The notes: generated by a model from the sequence alone, not told the origin. A stretch of 64,000 nucleotides of DNA from Bacillus mobilis (GCF_001884045.1 NZ_MACF01000086.1:1-64000), one strand, 5' to 3'. Shown: positions 20,490 to 31,714, counted from the stretch's first letter. Numbers and translations: made by a program.

Positions 20490-22031
20490 CTAATTACGTA
20501 AATCCCCTTTTAACCAATTCCGCGCTCGATAGGCCCCGACAGGAATTTGAATGAGAGACGTTTCATTTCCAGTATCTATCCTGTATAATTGATCACATGA
20601 ATTTGTATCAAAACTTAGTAATGGATGCCCGCCCATCCCCATCGCGGTCGCTGTAAAAACGAGTTTATGAACGAGTATACCAGCTTCCATTTGGTGAATG
20701 CGATATCCTCTATAGCCTAATGCATTTGTATAGTAATCTTTCTTTCCGACCACATGTAGGCAAAGCGGTACTTGAAAAAGATTTACGTTATCCATCGTCA
20801 TACTGGATTGCAGGGGATAACGAAGGTCTCCATATCGAAGTGGCTGTATAGAATGCGATTTACTGTTATAAGAATAAGCGCCGTTTTCTATATCTTTTAC
20901 GTTATAAAAACATCCATATAAGGAGACTCGTGCATTTTCATTTACATACTGACCGTCAAGGTCGTTGTAATAAGGGAAGGAGAGGCTCGCTTCTTGTAGT
21001 AAAGTAGCGAGCCCTGCTGCATCCCATTTCGTTAAAGTAAAGTCAGCATCAGGGGAATATCGTTCTTTACAAAGTTGTAAGAAATCATACGATAATCGAT
21101 CTACTTTCGGCAACTGTACAGCGTGCGCATGATGTTGATAGTGCTCTTCATGATGTAGTGTTTGGAAGTGTGCTGTCGATTCAATCATAGAAGCTTCATT
21201 TATTTTTGTTATCATAGGATGTTTATCTACTTGCTTTGATCGAACGAAATGTTCATATGCTAACGGCGGAATTTGCTGCAGTAATTCATGAGAAGTAATC
21301 GTGTTATTATGATGATCACCATTGTGAAACCAATCATTTTGCGGTTCTGTACTTAAAGGAACAACAGCATACACGCTTTCTTCGCCTTCTGACAGTCCGA
21401 GTAAATGATTGATTGCACGGTCTAGAAACTGAAAATATACGCCATTTGTGTAACCAAATTGTTTGGCACATGCAAGTAATTGTCCGATGAGAACACCACT
21501 ATCTAATCCTTGAAGTCGATATGAAAAGTTATTGTATTTAAAGTAGTTTTTCCAAAACATAGTGGATACGAATGCAGCGCCAAAACAAGACTGTATGTTA
21601 CAACGATTGCCAAGTGCTTCCGAAAGATAAGAATCAAAATTTCCTTCACGAAGTAAAACAAGTCGGTGGTGCGCAGTGTCGTAATGGTAAATACCGTCTG
21701 GATAATCGTCAATCTTTAAATATATATATAATTCATTCGGATATAAAGCGCCGCCTGAAGGGATAGATCTTCGGAATAAAATTTTTTCGCTATTTAGCTG
21801 ACATAACTGTGTTAAACCAAATGAGTACCAAAGGTAATGACCAATCTCCTTCAAAGTAGGTGTAGTAGAAGAGTTAGGTAAAGATAATGGGATTTCTAAA
21901 GGGAGAGGGATGACAGGTACATTTCGATATAATTTATAAGGAAGTGGTGCATCTTCCCAGTCCACTTCATGGTTCGGCATAATTTCGTCTATAGCAAAAT
22001 GGAGATGATGTAAAAAAGTATCCAGCTGCAT
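20490..22031 (-). CDS. SagB-type dehydrogenase of a TOMM pathway
   Basis: The 513-aa flavoprotein belongs to the nitroreductase-like SagB family, which oxidises azolines to thiazoles or oxazoles using FMN. Two related halves are visible: residues about 60-230 with RRSIPSGGALYPNELYIYL and GIYHYD, and about 330-510 with GAYSYN, MEAGILVHKLVFTATAMGMGG and QIPVGAYR. SagB enzymes of this long type are fused duplicates. The start ATG at 22031 follows GGAGGGGATTC. It is the last gene of the three-gene maturation operon. The expected flavin- and lysine/tyrosine-dependent site was not mapped. Confidence 0.85.
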   Translation of the reverse strand: MQLDTFLHHLHFAIDEIMPNHEVDWEDAPLPYKLYRNVPVIPLPLEIPLSLPNSSTTPTLKEIGHYLWYSFGLTQLCQLNSEKILFRRSIPSGGALYPNELYIYLKIDDYPDGIYHYDTAHHRLVLLREGNFDSYLSEALGNRCNIQSCFGAAFVSTMFWKNYFKYNNFSYRLQGLDSGVLIGQLLACAKQFGYTNGVYFQFLDRAINHLLGLSEGEESVYAVVPLSTEPQNDWFHNGDHHNNTITSHELLQQIPPLAYEHFVRSKQVDKHPMITKINEASMIESTAHFQTLHHEEHYQHHAHAVQLPKVDRLSYDFLQLCKERYSPDADFTLTKWDAAGLATLLQEASLSFPYYNDLDGQYVNENARVSLYGCFYNVKDIENGAYSYNSKSHSIQPLRYGDLRYPLQSSMTMDNVNLFQVPLCLHVVGKKDYYTNALGYRGYRIHQMEAGILVHKLVFTATAMGMGGHPLLSFDTNSCDQLYRIDTGNETSLIQIPVGAYRARNWLKGDLRN

Positions 22032-22047
22032 AGAATCCCCTCCTTTA

Positions 22048-23997
22048 CTATGGAAACGGGTGCGGATGTGGATTTAATTGTTCATTCGTTAAAGGCTCAG
22101 CGCTATATCCAAGTGTCATCGGTACTGTATATACTCTATCTAGTCCTGTAACACGAGTGAGATGGTGACCGAACGTCATCGGTAGCATGCCTGGAACAAT
22201 GACTTTTACACAATGTAATCCGTTTTTTTCTATAAGAGGTACTGTTTGATCTACAACGATTACTTCAAGTCCAGCTTGTTCTAGACGGTTTAAAAGTTGA
22301 TGAAGATCGGATGTTAAATCTAGATCAAATGATTGTAACCCGTTCATTTCTTGGAACGTTTGCACCGGTGCATCGTCACGTAAAAGGAAGTGAAGACGTT
22401 CTTCCGCTTTTTTCAATCCGTACAGCATACTATGGTCTTCCATTTTATTTACTAGATAAGGATCTTGTAAGCAGTTTTCGTAGTGCTCTCTTTTTTGTTC
22501 GAGTTCATCGTCTGTAATTAGTAACATGCCTGCTATTTCATGGATGGCACTCTTTAAAGCGCGGACAGGGTCTAAATGAGAGCCTCCTGCACAAACAACG
22601 TTCATTCCATTTTCACGCGTATTTTTCGCAATTACCCATAAGCTTGGGATACCGTGTTCCATCGTTGCGTTAAAAGCATGTAACTCATATCCAGTAATCG
22701 TGTACAGCCTTTGAATCATTAATTGTAATTCCGTATCATTTGCTGAACTAAGATCAAGGCGGGGGAGAGGTAATTCCGCATACCAAGTGAGCAAAAAGGC
22801 GTCACGCTCTACAATTTCTAAAATGCCGTGAAAAATTGCTTCTTCTAAACTACCACCAATAGCACATCCATTTGATGTTTCATATACGTAAGCATCTCGA
22901 TGACCGAGGCTATAATAAGCGATTGATTCAGGAATTAAAATCGGCCGGTTTTGTAATAAAGAGTAGCCCCATACCCAGTTTTGTTCGTAGTCAGGGTCAA
23001 ACGGTTTAAACGGAAAACTATTACGATTATAATGTTCATTTGTATGTACACCGAGTGAGAGGGGATTCAGTGCATGATCCTCTAACTCACGAAAACTGCC
23101 GTGTACATTTGTCTTTTTTCCTCGAGGTGACATACCACAATATCGTTCTAAACCTTCTAAAATAGCAGTTGCTTCACTTATTGCAAATGAATGAGTTCGG
23201 CCTGCGACACCTTCATTTCCAAACATTAATGGCATGTTTATAATAACGTCAGCAAATGGTAATAAAGAATGCTGCATTTTTCCGTTTAACATACCGACTC
23301 GGTAATCTAAATAATCTCTCGTTAAAAATGTGTTTAGTTCATGAATGGAACGACAGCGATACGTTGCTTCGCTTGTTTTTAAGCTCGGTTGTAACGAAAT
23401 CGTTGCTGCATCTGCTGTATCATCAGGCAAATTGCTACATACAGGGCAGAGCGGATCGGGAAGAAAAGAATGCCGCGTACATTGCAGTGTTTGTAAGTTT
23501 AGTAAAATGAGTTCATTTTCTAAAGAAGAATGGTGATGAGTTAATATTTTCTCTGTTTCTGCACGAATAAGATGGCACATTTGTAACATACCATTTTGGG
23601 TGGCGCGTACATCACGCCTTGTGACATTATCTGCCTTTAACGCATATTTACGCTGTAGTTCCCACATTTCTTGTTGATCAAAGCCAGCGATAAATCGGCG
23701 TCCATCAGAGCAGTTGGAACAGCCAGTTGCAAGAGGATGAATGTAAGGGCCGATAATACCTTCACCAAATGAAGTGAATGCACGTAGCCATGGAATATGA
23801 TTCGACCGAAACATTAACTCGGCATCATGATGAATAGAAGAAGGAGAGCCATCATGTAGTACGAGAGCGAGATGAATATTTTCAGGGAGTTCTTCTGTAA
23901 GGCTATGTTGACGAATGATAGAATATTGTTTGCATAGTTGATCATGTACATAGTTTGCAAGTAAGCCATCTCCTATAAGCAATATATTTTGAGTCAT
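22048..23997 (-). CDS. TOMM cyclodehydratase: docking domain fused to YcaO (SagD type)
   Basis: The 649-aa fusion has an N-terminal cyclodehydratase-associated domain with a zinc tetrad, Cys93/Cys96 (CSNC) and Cys184/Cys187 (CPVC). The large YcaO domain that follows is ATP-dependent and cyclises Cys/Ser/Thr side chains of a precursor peptide. Typical YcaO stretches are GRTHSFAISEATAILEGLERY and GCAIGGSLEEAIFHGILEIVERDAF, with the Glu residues expected to hold magnesium-ATP. The protein ends in PHPHPFP, the PxPxP C-terminal signature of active cyclodehydratases. It overlaps the upstream gene by four bases (ATGA), indicating coupled translation. Confidence 0.9.
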   Translation of the reverse strand: MTQNILLIGDGLLANYVHDQLCKQYSIIRQHSLTEELPENIHLALVLHDGSPSSIHHDAELMFRSNHIPWLRAFTSFGEGIIGPYIHPLATGCSNCSDGRRFIAGFDQQEMWELQRKYALKADNVTRRDVRATQNGMLQMCHLIRAETEKILTHHHSSLENELILLNLQTLQCTRHSFLPDPLCPVCSNLPDDTADAATISLQPSLKTSEATYRCRSIHELNTFLTRDYLDYRVGMLNGKMQHSLLPFADVIINMPLMFGNEGVAGRTHSFAISEATAILEGLERYCGMSPRGKKTNVHGSFRELEDHALNPLSLGVHTNEHYNRNSFPFKPFDPDYEQNWVWGYSLLQNRPILIPESIAYYSLGHRDAYVYETSNGCAIGGSLEEAIFHGILEIVERDAFLLTWYAELPLPRLDLSSANDTELQLMIQRLYTITGYELHAFNATMEHGIPSLWVIAKNTRENGMNVVCAGGSHLDPVRALKSAIHEIAGMLLITDDELEQKREHYENCLQDPYLVNKMEDHSMLYGLKKAEERLHFLLRDDAPVQTFQEMNGLQSFDLDLTSDLHQLLNRLEQAGLEVIVVDQTVPLIEKNGLHCVKVIVPGMLPMTFGHHLTRVTGLDRVYTVPMTLGYSAEPLTNEQLNPHPHPFP

Positions 23998-25913
23998 AGA
24001 CTGTCCTCCTTTGCAATTAATACCCCGTACACACCATCTAAGTTTTCTTTCAAAAATGGTTCAATAGCTAAATCAAACACAAATGGATAAAAATTATGTT
24101 CTTCTAAATGTTGCAAGGCAAGCTGTACAGATTGCGTGCTTGGAATTTCTTCTTCTGCTTGTATTTCTAACCTAAAAGAATCCGTGTCATATAAAATAAT
24201 AGAAGATTCCGGTAAGATATTAGCTCTGTATGGAGTCTCTTCATTTTGGATATGAAGAAGGGATAGTTGTAGTGCGTTTCGTAACGCTAACGTTGTATTA
24301 ATATTAGATGCGCCGTACCATCGATCATTTATACCGACCCAAACGACTGGAAAGCTCAGAATCTCTTCACTTACTGCTATTTTAGGTGTTTCATGAATTG
24401 TAGCGAGAGCATCGTAATAAAATCTACAATGTGTATCATGAATTTCGGTTAAGTCAACCGTCGTAATTTCTTCTAGCATATGTGACTGTCGCTCATACAA
24501 TTTATTATTTAAATGTTGTTGTAGTGCCCGGTATACACCTTCTGTCATCGTTTCTCCAGCGCCAATACCAATATCATTATGTTCAGGAATAAGGCGGTGC
24601 ATAATTTCCGCGACATAAGTTTCAATTCCTGCTAAACCAGCTTCTCGGCGTGCTTCATTATGAGTCAAACCACCACAAGTCATAAGAGGTAGGAGGGAAG
24701 CAGGACCATCTGATAGTGGAGTAGCTACTTGAATATTGCATTGTGATAACGGTAATTGATATAGATCTTGTTCATCCCATACATGGAATAAACCAGCTTC
24801 TTTAGAAGTTAATGAGTCGAAAAAGCGGAATAAATCAGTTGAGGTATGTTGGTTGGACCGATGCTCAAGTTGTTCAGAAAGATTTTCTATCGTATCAATT
24901 GTAAAACTTTCATCAGTTGCGAGAGGATGTTTTATAAAAGGGTGCCATGCTCCTTCGAGTGTTTCGTAATTTAATAAAAAGAATTGTGGTTCTTTTTCTC
25001 GGTAAGAATCATCAGCGACATGCTTAAGTAATTCAAATACGATTACATTTGCTAACATTGCAGATGGAAGTGGTGAAAATGATGCTGATGAATGTTCATT
25101 TTGTAAAGTCGTTTCATGTAGCCGGTGCCATGCGGACTCCCAGCATTCTTCATGATTAGCTGTTACGATAGGACCAGCTATACCAAGTGCTGATAAACAT
25201 ACGGCTGGTATGAAGTTCTTTCCTATTTCTTTACAAATCGTGTGAACTGCTCTTAAACCTTCAATATCTCCATTTTGAGAAACGTACAAAATCCAGTCGA
25301 AAGGCTCGAACACTTCATGCAGGGGACGATCAATTGTCGTATCAATTTCTTGAACAAGTACAGTATCATCAACTTCATATGCAAGTTCTACTAGCTCATG
25401 AATGCGGTCGTAATTTGTTTCCTCATAATCTGTAACAAGGTAATGAAAGGTAGGTAATCCTGATTCTAATAAAGAAGAAACTAAGGAAGTAAGCATATCT
25501 CCAGAACCAATTATAAGGACGTTTGCCCCGCGGTACGTTTCGAATTTTAGAGCACCTGAATGAGAATCAGCTTCTAAAAATTCAATTTGTGAAGCGTATC
25601 TATCAAGTAATGCGCTATTTAATTCATGAGGTGCATCTTGACTGACATCCCGAACGAAACCATTTTCATATAAAATCTCTCCGATTTCAAATACACGATT
25701 TTGATAGGGGAGAGGGAGACCATCGGTTATTTCTGCTAAAGAGTAATTACCGTCAAACATTGGCATTAATTTTTCAATCCAGTTGTAAATTCCATCACCG
25801 TCCATACGAAATGAACTGGCGTTATTTCGAAAATAGACACCCCCGTTTGAGTCGGGGAGGAAGAAAGTATCCTTATTAGCTTTAAGCTTTGCATCAATTG
25901 GAAGGTTACTCAT
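23994..25913 (-). CDS. thiazole-containing bacteriocin maturation protein (ThiF-like docking partner)
   Basis: The 639-aa protein matches the family annotated in B. anthracis and B. cereus as putative thiazole-containing bacteriocin maturation protein. The N-terminal 110 residues look like a peptide-recognition winged helix (FRMDGDGIYNWIEKLMPMFDG...). They are followed by a Rossmann-like E1 segment (NVLIIGSGDMLTSLVSSLLESGLP) that lacks an evident ATP-binding Arg finger and CxxC pairs. It probably presents the leader peptide to the YcaO protein rather than acting as an enzyme. It is the first gene of the operon. No precursor peptide lies between it and odhB. Confidence 0.82.
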   Translation of the reverse strand: MSNLPIDAKLKANKDTFFLPDSNGGVYFRNNASSFRMDGDGIYNWIEKLMPMFDGNYSLAEITDGLPLPYQNRVFEIGEILYENGFVRDVSQDAPHELNSALLDRYASQIEFLEADSHSGALKFETYRGANVLIIGSGDMLTSLVSSLLESGLPTFHYLVTDYEETNYDRIHELVELAYEVDDTVLVQEIDTTIDRPLHEVFEPFDWILYVSQNGDIEGLRAVHTICKEIGKNFIPAVCLSALGIAGPIVTANHEECWESAWHRLHETTLQNEHSSASFSPLPSAMLANVIVFELLKHVADDSYREKEPQFFLLNYETLEGAWHPFIKHPLATDESFTIDTIENLSEQLEHRSNQHTSTDLFRFFDSLTSKEAGLFHVWDEQDLYQLPLSQCNIQVATPLSDGPASLLPLMTCGGLTHNEARREAGLAGIETYVAEIMHRLIPEHNDIGIGAGETMTEGVYRALQQHLNNKLYERQSHMLEEITTVDLTEIHDTHCRFYYDALATIHETPKIAVSEEILSFPVVWVGINDRWYGASNINTTLALRNALQLSLLHIQNEETPYRANILPESSIILYDTDSFRLEIQAEEEIPSTQSVQLALQHLEEHNFYPFVFDLAIEPFLKENLDGVYGVLIAKEDSL

Positions 25914-25990
25914 TTTAATCCTCCTTACGTTTTAAGCATACATTATTAGCTTATGTTATGAAATTTGTCCCGTATGAACGCAATAAAAAA

Positions 25991-26019
25991 AGGCTGTAGA
26001 ATGATTCATTCTACAGCCT
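25991..26019 (-). terminator. terminator of odhAB
   Basis: AGGCTGTAGAATG (25991-26003) pairs with CATTCTACAGCCT (26007-26019). On the minus strand it is followed by six T. Confidence 0.9.
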
Positions 26020-26038
26020 GTAATAGATTATTAATCTA

Positions 26039-27298
26039 TCAACCTTCTAATAATAATGATTTTGGATCTTCAAGCATATCTTTAACAGCAACAAGGAAGC
26101 TAACTGCTTCTTTACCATCAACAATACGGTGATCGTAAGATAAAGCGATGTACATCATTGGACGGTTTTCCATACGTTCTGCATCAATTGCAACTGGACG
26201 TACTTGGATTTTGTGCATTCCTAAAATACCAACTTGTGGGCTGTTTAGGATCGGTGTTGACATTAGAGAACCGAACACACCACCGTTTGTAATTGTGAAT
26301 GTACCACCTTGTAGTTCTTTTAACGAAAGTTTGTTGTCACGTGCTTTCATACCTAAATTACGAATTTCGCTTTCGATTTCAGCGAAATTTAATTGGTTAG
26401 CATCACGTACAACTGGAACAACTAATCCATCTGGAGCTGCTACTGCAATACCGATATCATAGAATTTTTTAATGATAAGCTCGTCGCCTTGAATTTCAGC
26501 ATTTAATAATGGGAATTGTTTTAATGCTGCAACAACAGCTTTTGTGAAGAATGACATGAAACCAAGACGTACATCATGTTTTTTCTCGAAAGCGTCTTTA
26601 CGCTCTTTACGTAATTCCATGATTGCAGTCATATCAACTTCGTTAAATGTTGTTAACATTGCAGATGTTTGTTGAACTTCTACAAGGCGTTTTGCAATTG
26701 TTTGACGGCGGCGGGACATTTTCACGCGCTCAACTGGTTTTTCAAATTCCGTTTTTGCAACTGGAGCAGGAGCTGGACTTTTTGGAGCAGCTGGTGCTTC
26801 TTTTGGTGCTGCAGCATGAGCTTGTACATCGTGTGGTCTCACACGTCCAAGTGGATCTGTGCTACGTACGTCATTTAAGTCGATTCCTAATTCACGAGCC
26901 ATTTTTCTAGCAGCTGGTGATGCGATAGGACGGTTCGTATTTGGTAAACCTTGTAAAGTTGCAGCTTGCTCAGCATTTGGAGCCGCAGCTTTCGGTGCTT
27001 CAGTTGTTTCTTGTTTTGGTTGCTCAGCCACTGGTGCAGGTGTACTTACTGCAACTGGTGCTCCGTTTGCATCTAAAATTGCGATAGTTGCGCCAACTTC
27101 AACTGTATCCCCAGGTTCGCCTAGTAACTTCGATACAATACCTGAATCTTCTGCAATGATTTCTACATTGACTTTATCAGTTTCAAGCTCAACAACGCTG
27201 CCACCTTTCTCAACTTTGTCGCCTACGTTGATAAGCCATTGTGAGATAGTTCCTTCAGTAATAGATTCTGCAAGCTCAGGTACTTTAATTTCGATCAT
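26039..27298 (-). CDS. odhB: dihydrolipoyllysine succinyltransferase, E2 of 2-oxoglutarate dehydrogenase
   Basis: OdhB (SucB) is the core of the 2-oxoglutarate dehydrogenase complex of the citric acid cycle and moves the succinyl group to CoA. The 419-aa protein shows a lipoyl domain with the attachment lysine in [11 protein letters not shown] (about residue 43), an Ala/Pro-rich hinge, a peripheral subunit-binding domain ([15 protein letters not shown] at about 127), a second hinge and the catalytic domain ending with [12 protein letters not shown], whose His is catalytic. It follows odhA by 133 bases on the same strand and precedes a strong terminator. Confidence 0.95.
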   Translation of the reverse strand: MIEIKVPELAESITEGTISQWLINVGDKVEKGGSVVELETDKVNVEIIAEDSGIVSKLLGEPGDTVEVGATIAILDANGAPVAVSTPAPVAEQPKQETTEAPKAAAPNAEQAATLQGLPNTNRPIASPAARKMARELGIDLNDVRSTDPLGRVRPHDVQAHAAAPKEAPAAPKSPAPAPVAKTEFEKPVERVKMSRRRQTIAKRLVEVQQTSAMLTTFNEVDMTAIMELRKERKDAFEKKHDVRLGFMSFFTKAVVAALKQFPLLNAEIQGDELIIKKFYDIGIAVAAPDGLVVPVVRDANQLNFAEIESEIRNLGMKARDNKLSLKELQGGTFTITNGGVFGSLMSTPILNSPQVGILGMHKIQVRPVAIDAERMENRPMMYIALSYDHRIVDGKEAVSFLVAVKDMLEDPKSLLLEG

Positions 27299-27431
27299 TT
27301 TAAATGTCCTCCCCTTATTTGCCTAACGGTGTGTTTTTTCTTCTTTTGTTTTCGGTAATCTCCATTTGTTAGCCTGCCCCTGGGCAGATATTCTGCCCGG
27401 GGAACAAGCTAGAAACCTTCGTTGTTACTGT

Positions 27432-30299
27432 TTAGTTGCTGTAAACTTCAATTTCTTGTTTATCTTGACGGAAGTTATACTTCACATCTAAAGCGTGTGC
27501 AACAATTAATTCTTGCTCAGCTTTGTGAGCGAATGGATCGCCACCAGATGGGCTAGAGCGATCTGGACGTCCAATGTAACCTGTTTTCACTTTATCTCCA
27601 GCAAGTTCGAACAGAATCGGAGCCATGTAATGCCATGCGCCCATATTACGAGGCTCTTCTTGAACCCAAATAATTTCTTCTAAGTTTTTAAAGCGTTTAA
27701 TAATAGATTGAACTTTCTCAGCAGGGAATGGGTACAGCTGTTCAATACGAACGACATGAACTTCATCTAAGTTGTATTCATGTTTACCAGACTCAATTTC
27801 TGCAGCTAAGTCAATCGCCATTTTACCTGTGCTTAAAACAAGACGTTTTACTTTGTTTGGTTTCGTACCAAGGTTTTCTTGTTCTAGAGCAGGTTGGAAA
27901 CGTCCTTCGCTTAACTGACTAGCAGTTGAAAGCGTAAGTGGGTGACGTAATAAACTCTTCGGCGTCATCAATACTAATGGTCGAACAGCTTCTGTTCCTA
28001 AGATAGATGCTTGACGACGTAAAATATGGAAGTATTGTGCTGCGCTCGTTAAGTTTGCAACTGTCCAGTTATTCTCAGCAGCTAACTGTAAGAATCGCTC
28101 TGGACGTGCACTAGAGTGCTCTGGTCCTTGACCTTCATAACCGTGTGGTAATAGAAGAACTAAACCAGATTTTTGACCCCATTTTGCTCTTCCAGCTGAA
28201 ACATATTGATCAAATAATGCTTGCGCAGTATTTGAGAAGTCACCATATTGCGCTTCCCACATAACAAGAGTTTCTGGAGCGAATACGTTATAACCATACT
28301 CGTAACCAACAACAGCAGCTTCTGATAACGGACTGTTATGAACAGAGAAGGATGCATTAATGTTTGGTAAGCGATGCAATGGTGAATATGTTTCATTTGT
28401 ATCAGTATCGTGTAATACGATATGACGGTGTGCGAATGTACCGCGCTGTGAATCTTGACCAGTTAAACGAATTGGCGTACCTTCTTGTAAAATAGAAGCG
28501 AATGCTAATGACTCAGCAAGTGCCCATTCAATTTTACCGTTCTCTTCAAGAGCATCTTTACGACGTTCAAGAATTTTCTTCACCTTCGGATATACGTTAA
28601 ATCCTTCAGGCCAAGATAATAATCCTTCATTAATTGCACGAAGTGAGTCGAGCTCAATACCAGTATCAATTGGTTGAATGCCTTTTGCAACAACATCTGG
28701 CACTTTAACATGAATTGTTGCAGCGCTCGTATCAGCTGGTGGTACTTGTGCATAGTCAGATTTTAATTGCTCTTGTATAAACTGTGTAATTGTTTCAACC
28801 TCATCTGCATTTAGAACACCAGCAGCTTGTAATTGACCTGCATAAATCGCTCTTACAGTTGGGTGATTTTTAATCTTTTTGTACACTTGTGGTTGCGTAA
28901 CTGCTGGGTCATCCATTTCGTTATGACCGTAGCGGCGGTAACCAATTAAATCGATTAAGAAGTCTTTTTTGAACAATGTACGATATTGAATCGCAAGGTT
29001 AGCAGCAGCAAGACAAGCTTCTGGATCATCAGCGTTCACGTGAACAATCGGAATATCGAAACCTTTTGCAAGGTCACTTGAATATTTCGTAGAACGAGAA
29101 TCATAGCTATCAGTTGTAAAACCAACTGCATTGTTTGCGATAACATGGATTGTTCCGCCTGTTTGATACGCGTTCAATCTGCTTAAGTTCAATGTTTCAG
29201 ATACAATACCTTGACCAGGGAATGCAGCATCACCATGAACTAAAATTACGAATGATTTTGAAGTGTCTTGTTCTGGAAGACCAGATTTTTTACGATTCTC
29301 TTGAGCCGCACGTGCGAAACCTTCCACAACAGGGTTAACGAACTCAAGGTGACTCGGGTTATTTGCTAATGTAACGCGAGTGCTAACTTCTTCGTTACTA
29401 ACGACTTGTTCTCTACCTAAATGGTATTTCACGTCGCCAGTCCAGCCAGAGTTAGCCACTGCGCCTTCTATTTTTGCATGTTTGAACTCAGCAAACATGT
29501 GACTATATGGTTTTTCTAATACGTGTGCAAGTACGCTTAGACGACCGCGGTGAGCCATACCAATCATGACATCTTCTACGCCGCTTTTAGCACCTTCTAG
29601 AACAATTTCATCTAGAACAGGTACAAGCATATCAACGCCCTCGATAGAGAAACGCTTTTGCCCAACGAATGTTTTATGCAAGAATTGCTCGAAACCTTCA
29701 ACAGCTGTTAAACGTTTTAAAAGAGCAGTTCGTTTTTTATTTGATAGTGGTTGACGCAATGAATTTGATTCCACCATTTGATGCAACCACGCGCGTTCTT
29801 CACTATCTTGTATATGAGAAAATTCATAAGCTAAAGATTTTGTATAAACGTCTTTTAATCTATGAATTACATCAAGTGCAGTGTGAATACCTTCTGGTGC
29901 ATCTTGCCATACTGTTTTCGCTGGAATCGCTTTCAATTCAGCATCGCTCAGTTCGTTCATTGCTTTTTCAAGAAGAGATTGTCCATTTGCAGCATCTTCC
30001 ATCGGATTGATGTGAGCCAACGTATGCCCGAAAGAACGAATCTGTTCAACAAGCTGAACGACTTTAAGAATTTTTTCAATGTTCCCTGTGTTTTGAGGAG
30101 AAAAATGTGTTGCTGTGTTGTCCCCTGTTACGACATCATCTTGAAACGAAGGAGCTCCAAAAATTTCAAAAAGCTCTTGTAATTCCGGATCAACAGAACC
30201 TGCTCCAGTTACGTAAAGATCATACTGCTCAATCACATAACCAAGGTTCGGACCGTGGAACTTGGCCCAAGGGTTTGTCGTTGTATTCTTCCTCGTCAT
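27432..30299 (-). CDS. odhA: 2-oxoglutarate dehydrogenase E1
   Basis: OdhA (SucA) decarboxylates 2-oxoglutarate with thiamine diphosphate and passes succinyl to OdhB. The frame is open to 30380, but GGGAGG correctly precedes the ATG at 30299, giving 955 aa, the usual Bacillus length. Signatures include [13 protein letters not shown], the ThDP-binding [16 protein letters not shown] with a following NNAVGFTT, and the C-terminal [20 protein letters not shown]. The dihydrolipoamide dehydrogenase E3 gene is not here and is normally shared with pyruvate dehydrogenase. Confidence 0.95.
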   Translation of the reverse strand: MTRKNTTTNPWAKFHGPNLGYVIEQYDLYVTGAGSVDPELQELFEIFGAPSFQDDVVTGDNTATHFSPQNTGNIEKILKVVQLVEQIRSFGHTLAHINPMEDAANGQSLLEKAMNELSDAELKAIPAKTVWQDAPEGIHTALDVIHRLKDVYTKSLAYEFSHIQDSEERAWLHQMVESNSLRQPLSNKKRTALLKRLTAVEGFEQFLHKTFVGQKRFSIEGVDMLVPVLDEIVLEGAKSGVEDVMIGMAHRGRLSVLAHVLEKPYSHMFAEFKHAKIEGAVANSGWTGDVKYHLGREQVVSNEEVSTRVTLANNPSHLEFVNPVVEGFARAAQENRKKSGLPEQDTSKSFVILVHGDAAFPGQGIVSETLNLSRLNAYQTGGTIHVIANNAVGFTTDSYDSRSTKYSSDLAKGFDIPIVHVNADDPEACLAAANLAIQYRTLFKKDFLIDLIGYRRYGHNEMDDPAVTQPQVYKKIKNHPTVRAIYAGQLQAAGVLNADEVETITQFIQEQLKSDYAQVPPADTSAATIHVKVPDVVAKGIQPIDTGIELDSLRAINEGLLSWPEGFNVYPKVKKILERRKDALEENGKIEWALAESLAFASILQEGTPIRLTGQDSQRGTFAHRHIVLHDTDTNETYSPLHRLPNINASFSVHNSPLSEAAVVGYEYGYNVFAPETLVMWEAQYGDFSNTAQALFDQYVSAGRAKWGQKSGLVLLLPHGYEGQGPEHSSARPERFLQLAAENNWTVANLTSAAQYFHILRRQASILGTEAVRPLVLMTPKSLLRHPLTLSTASQLSEGRFQPALEQENLGTKPNKVKRLVLSTGKMAIDLAAEIESGKHEYNLDEVHVVRIEQLYPFPAEKVQSIIKRFKNLEEIIWVQEEPRNMGAWHYMAPILFELAGDKVKTGYIGRPDRSSPSGGDPFAHKAEQELIVAHALDVKYNFRQDKQEIEVYSN

Positions 30300-31051
30300 T
30301 TGTTTAAACCTCCCAATGCATATAATCCTTTTTCCATACAAAAAGGTGCATTTTGCTCTTTTCAATAATTGATGAACCAATAATCAATGTAAATGTTTTC
30401 TTTACTCTTATGTTATTACAATAATTTACATAATACCAAACACTATTACTTATCTGTTTTGTAAAAAAACATTCACAATAACTTATCACCCAAGTTAATC
30501 TTTCATGTTATAAAGTAATTTTACAGAAAAATGGGGTGGATATATTTGGTATACCTATACAAATAACTAAAATTGTTGCATGTAAATATAAGTATAATAG
30601 TTAGAATGTTTTGATAAAAATGAGTTCGAATTATGTATATTGAAATAATAAGCGCTTTCATTGATATTATACAACAATATAACGGAATATAGTATAAAAA
30701 ATAAAAAATTATGAATTTATCGTAAACTTTATTTAGATAGTGTTAAATATCGAAAGGAAAGTGAAGGATTTCTACAAAAAAAGTTGCTAAACATAAAAAA
30801 TGCTTCATAAACAGTTAGTTTCTATAAATATGACGAAAAACACCGTAAAACGGGTAACGCATTTCGTGGAATAAAGAGATAAATAAAATATTTTGAAAGG
30901 ATAAAACAAATAGGGAGATATTAAATTTTAAAAAAAGAGAGGAGGAGATATAGTAACGGTTATTTACAGTGTTCCGCGTTTCATTTCAAAATAGACGTGC
31001 TGAAAATGAAAAAGTTTCTTCTATATAAATAGAACGAAAAATAAACGAAAT
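30300..31051. other. long AT-rich intergenic region upstream of odhA
   Basis: About 750 bases separate odhA from the divergent HTH gene. I find no convincing gene. Reverse complement 30649-30662 reads TGAAAGCGCTTATT, which matches the left part of a CcpA cre box (consensus TGWAANCGNTNWCA) but is poor at the right end. It is roughly 350 bases before odhA, so it is only a weak candidate for catabolite control. The rest is AT-rich with many A-tracts and could hold promoters or a small RNA, neither of which I can place. Confidence 0.4.
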
Positions 31052-31096
31052 AAATGTAAAGGAAGCTTGACGTAAAGTTTGCTTTACATTTATACT
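31052..31096 (+). promoter_or_regulatory. promoter with overlapping dyad (candidate operator) for the HTH operon
   Basis: TTGACG (31067-31072) and TATACT (31091-31096) are 18 bases apart. The promoter overlaps an inverted repeat, AAATGTAAAG (31052-31061) with CTTTACATTT (31082-31091). An inner GTAAAG/CTTTAC pair sits in the spacer. The next gene encodes an HTH regulator, so autoregulation at this dyad is a reasonable inference. Confidence 0.6.
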
Positions 31097-31124
31097 CGGT
31101 ATAAGGGAGGAGGGAGAAATTTCC

Positions 31125-31334
31125 TTGGAAAATAAAATGGTCGAATACCGCAAGAAATTTGGACTATCTCAAGAAAAATTGGCTGAGAAACTTGGAGTTT
31201 CCAGACAAACCATCATTTCAATTGAAAAGGGAAAATATGATCCATCACTTCCGTTAGCATTTGAAATCGCGAAAACATTTCAGACAACGATAGAACATGT
31301 ATTTATTTATGGAGGAAAAGAAGGGGAGGAATAG
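31125..31334 (+). CDS. small XRE-type HTH transcriptional regulator
   Basis: The 69-aa protein is a single Cro/CI-type helix-turn-helix: MVEYRKKFGLSQEKLAEKLGV-SRQTIISIEKGKYDP. Regulators of this short type are often paired with small membrane proteins, as here. GGAGGAGGGAG eight bases upstream supports the TTG start at 31125; the ATG at 31137 is the alternative. It is two bases before the next gene and clearly co-transcribed with it. Confidence 0.85.
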   Translation: MENKMVEYRKKFGLSQEKLAEKLGVSRQTIISIEKGKYDPSLPLAFEIAKTFQTTIEHVFIYGGKEGEE

Positions 31335-31336
31335 GA

Positions 31337-31714
31337 ATGAATTATTCACAAAAGTACTTCGTAATTATGGGGATTATTTTTCTATTTATGAGTGGATTTA
31401 TGATACTAACAGGTATAATGACGCATTCTGCACCACCTGAAATAACTTATCCATTGCTTGGGATGATGATTATGAGCTTCTGTCTAAGTTACTTACACCC
31501 GCAATTTAAAGAAAAAGATGAACGGATGAAACTCATTCGTTATAAAGGAATGTTCTTCAGCTTTTTTGCGCTAACGGCATATTACCTTCTTTTCTCTATC
31601 GGTTTAAATCTACATGTAATTACACTATCTGCGGTTGAACTATTAAACATACTAATGGCACTTACGATGAGTACAGTTTTTATCTCATTTGTTGTTTTAT
31701 CGAAAAGATATTAA
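31337..31714 (+). CDS. four-helix membrane protein paired with the HTH regulator
   Basis: The 125-aa product has two hydrophobic helices, a charged cytoplasmic loop (HPQFKEKDERMKLIRYKG) and two more helices. This hairpin layout with a KDERM-type loop is common in small membrane proteins next to short XRE regulators (DUF2178-like). Function is unknown; a membrane-stress sensor role is possible. GGGGAGGAATAGG gives a strong ribosome-binding site. Confidence 0.75.
   Translation: MNYSQKYFVIMGIIFLFMSGFMILTGIMTHSAPPEITYPLLGMMIMSFCLSYLHPQFKEKDERMKLIRYKGMFFSFFALTAYYLLFSIGLNLHVITLSAVELLNILMALTMSTVFISFVVLSKRY

Noticed and set aside
30649-30662. CcpA cre box for odhAB
   Set aside because: Only the left and central part matches, and it is about 350 bases from the start codon. 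It is recorded as a weak candidate in the intergenic note rather than as a feature.
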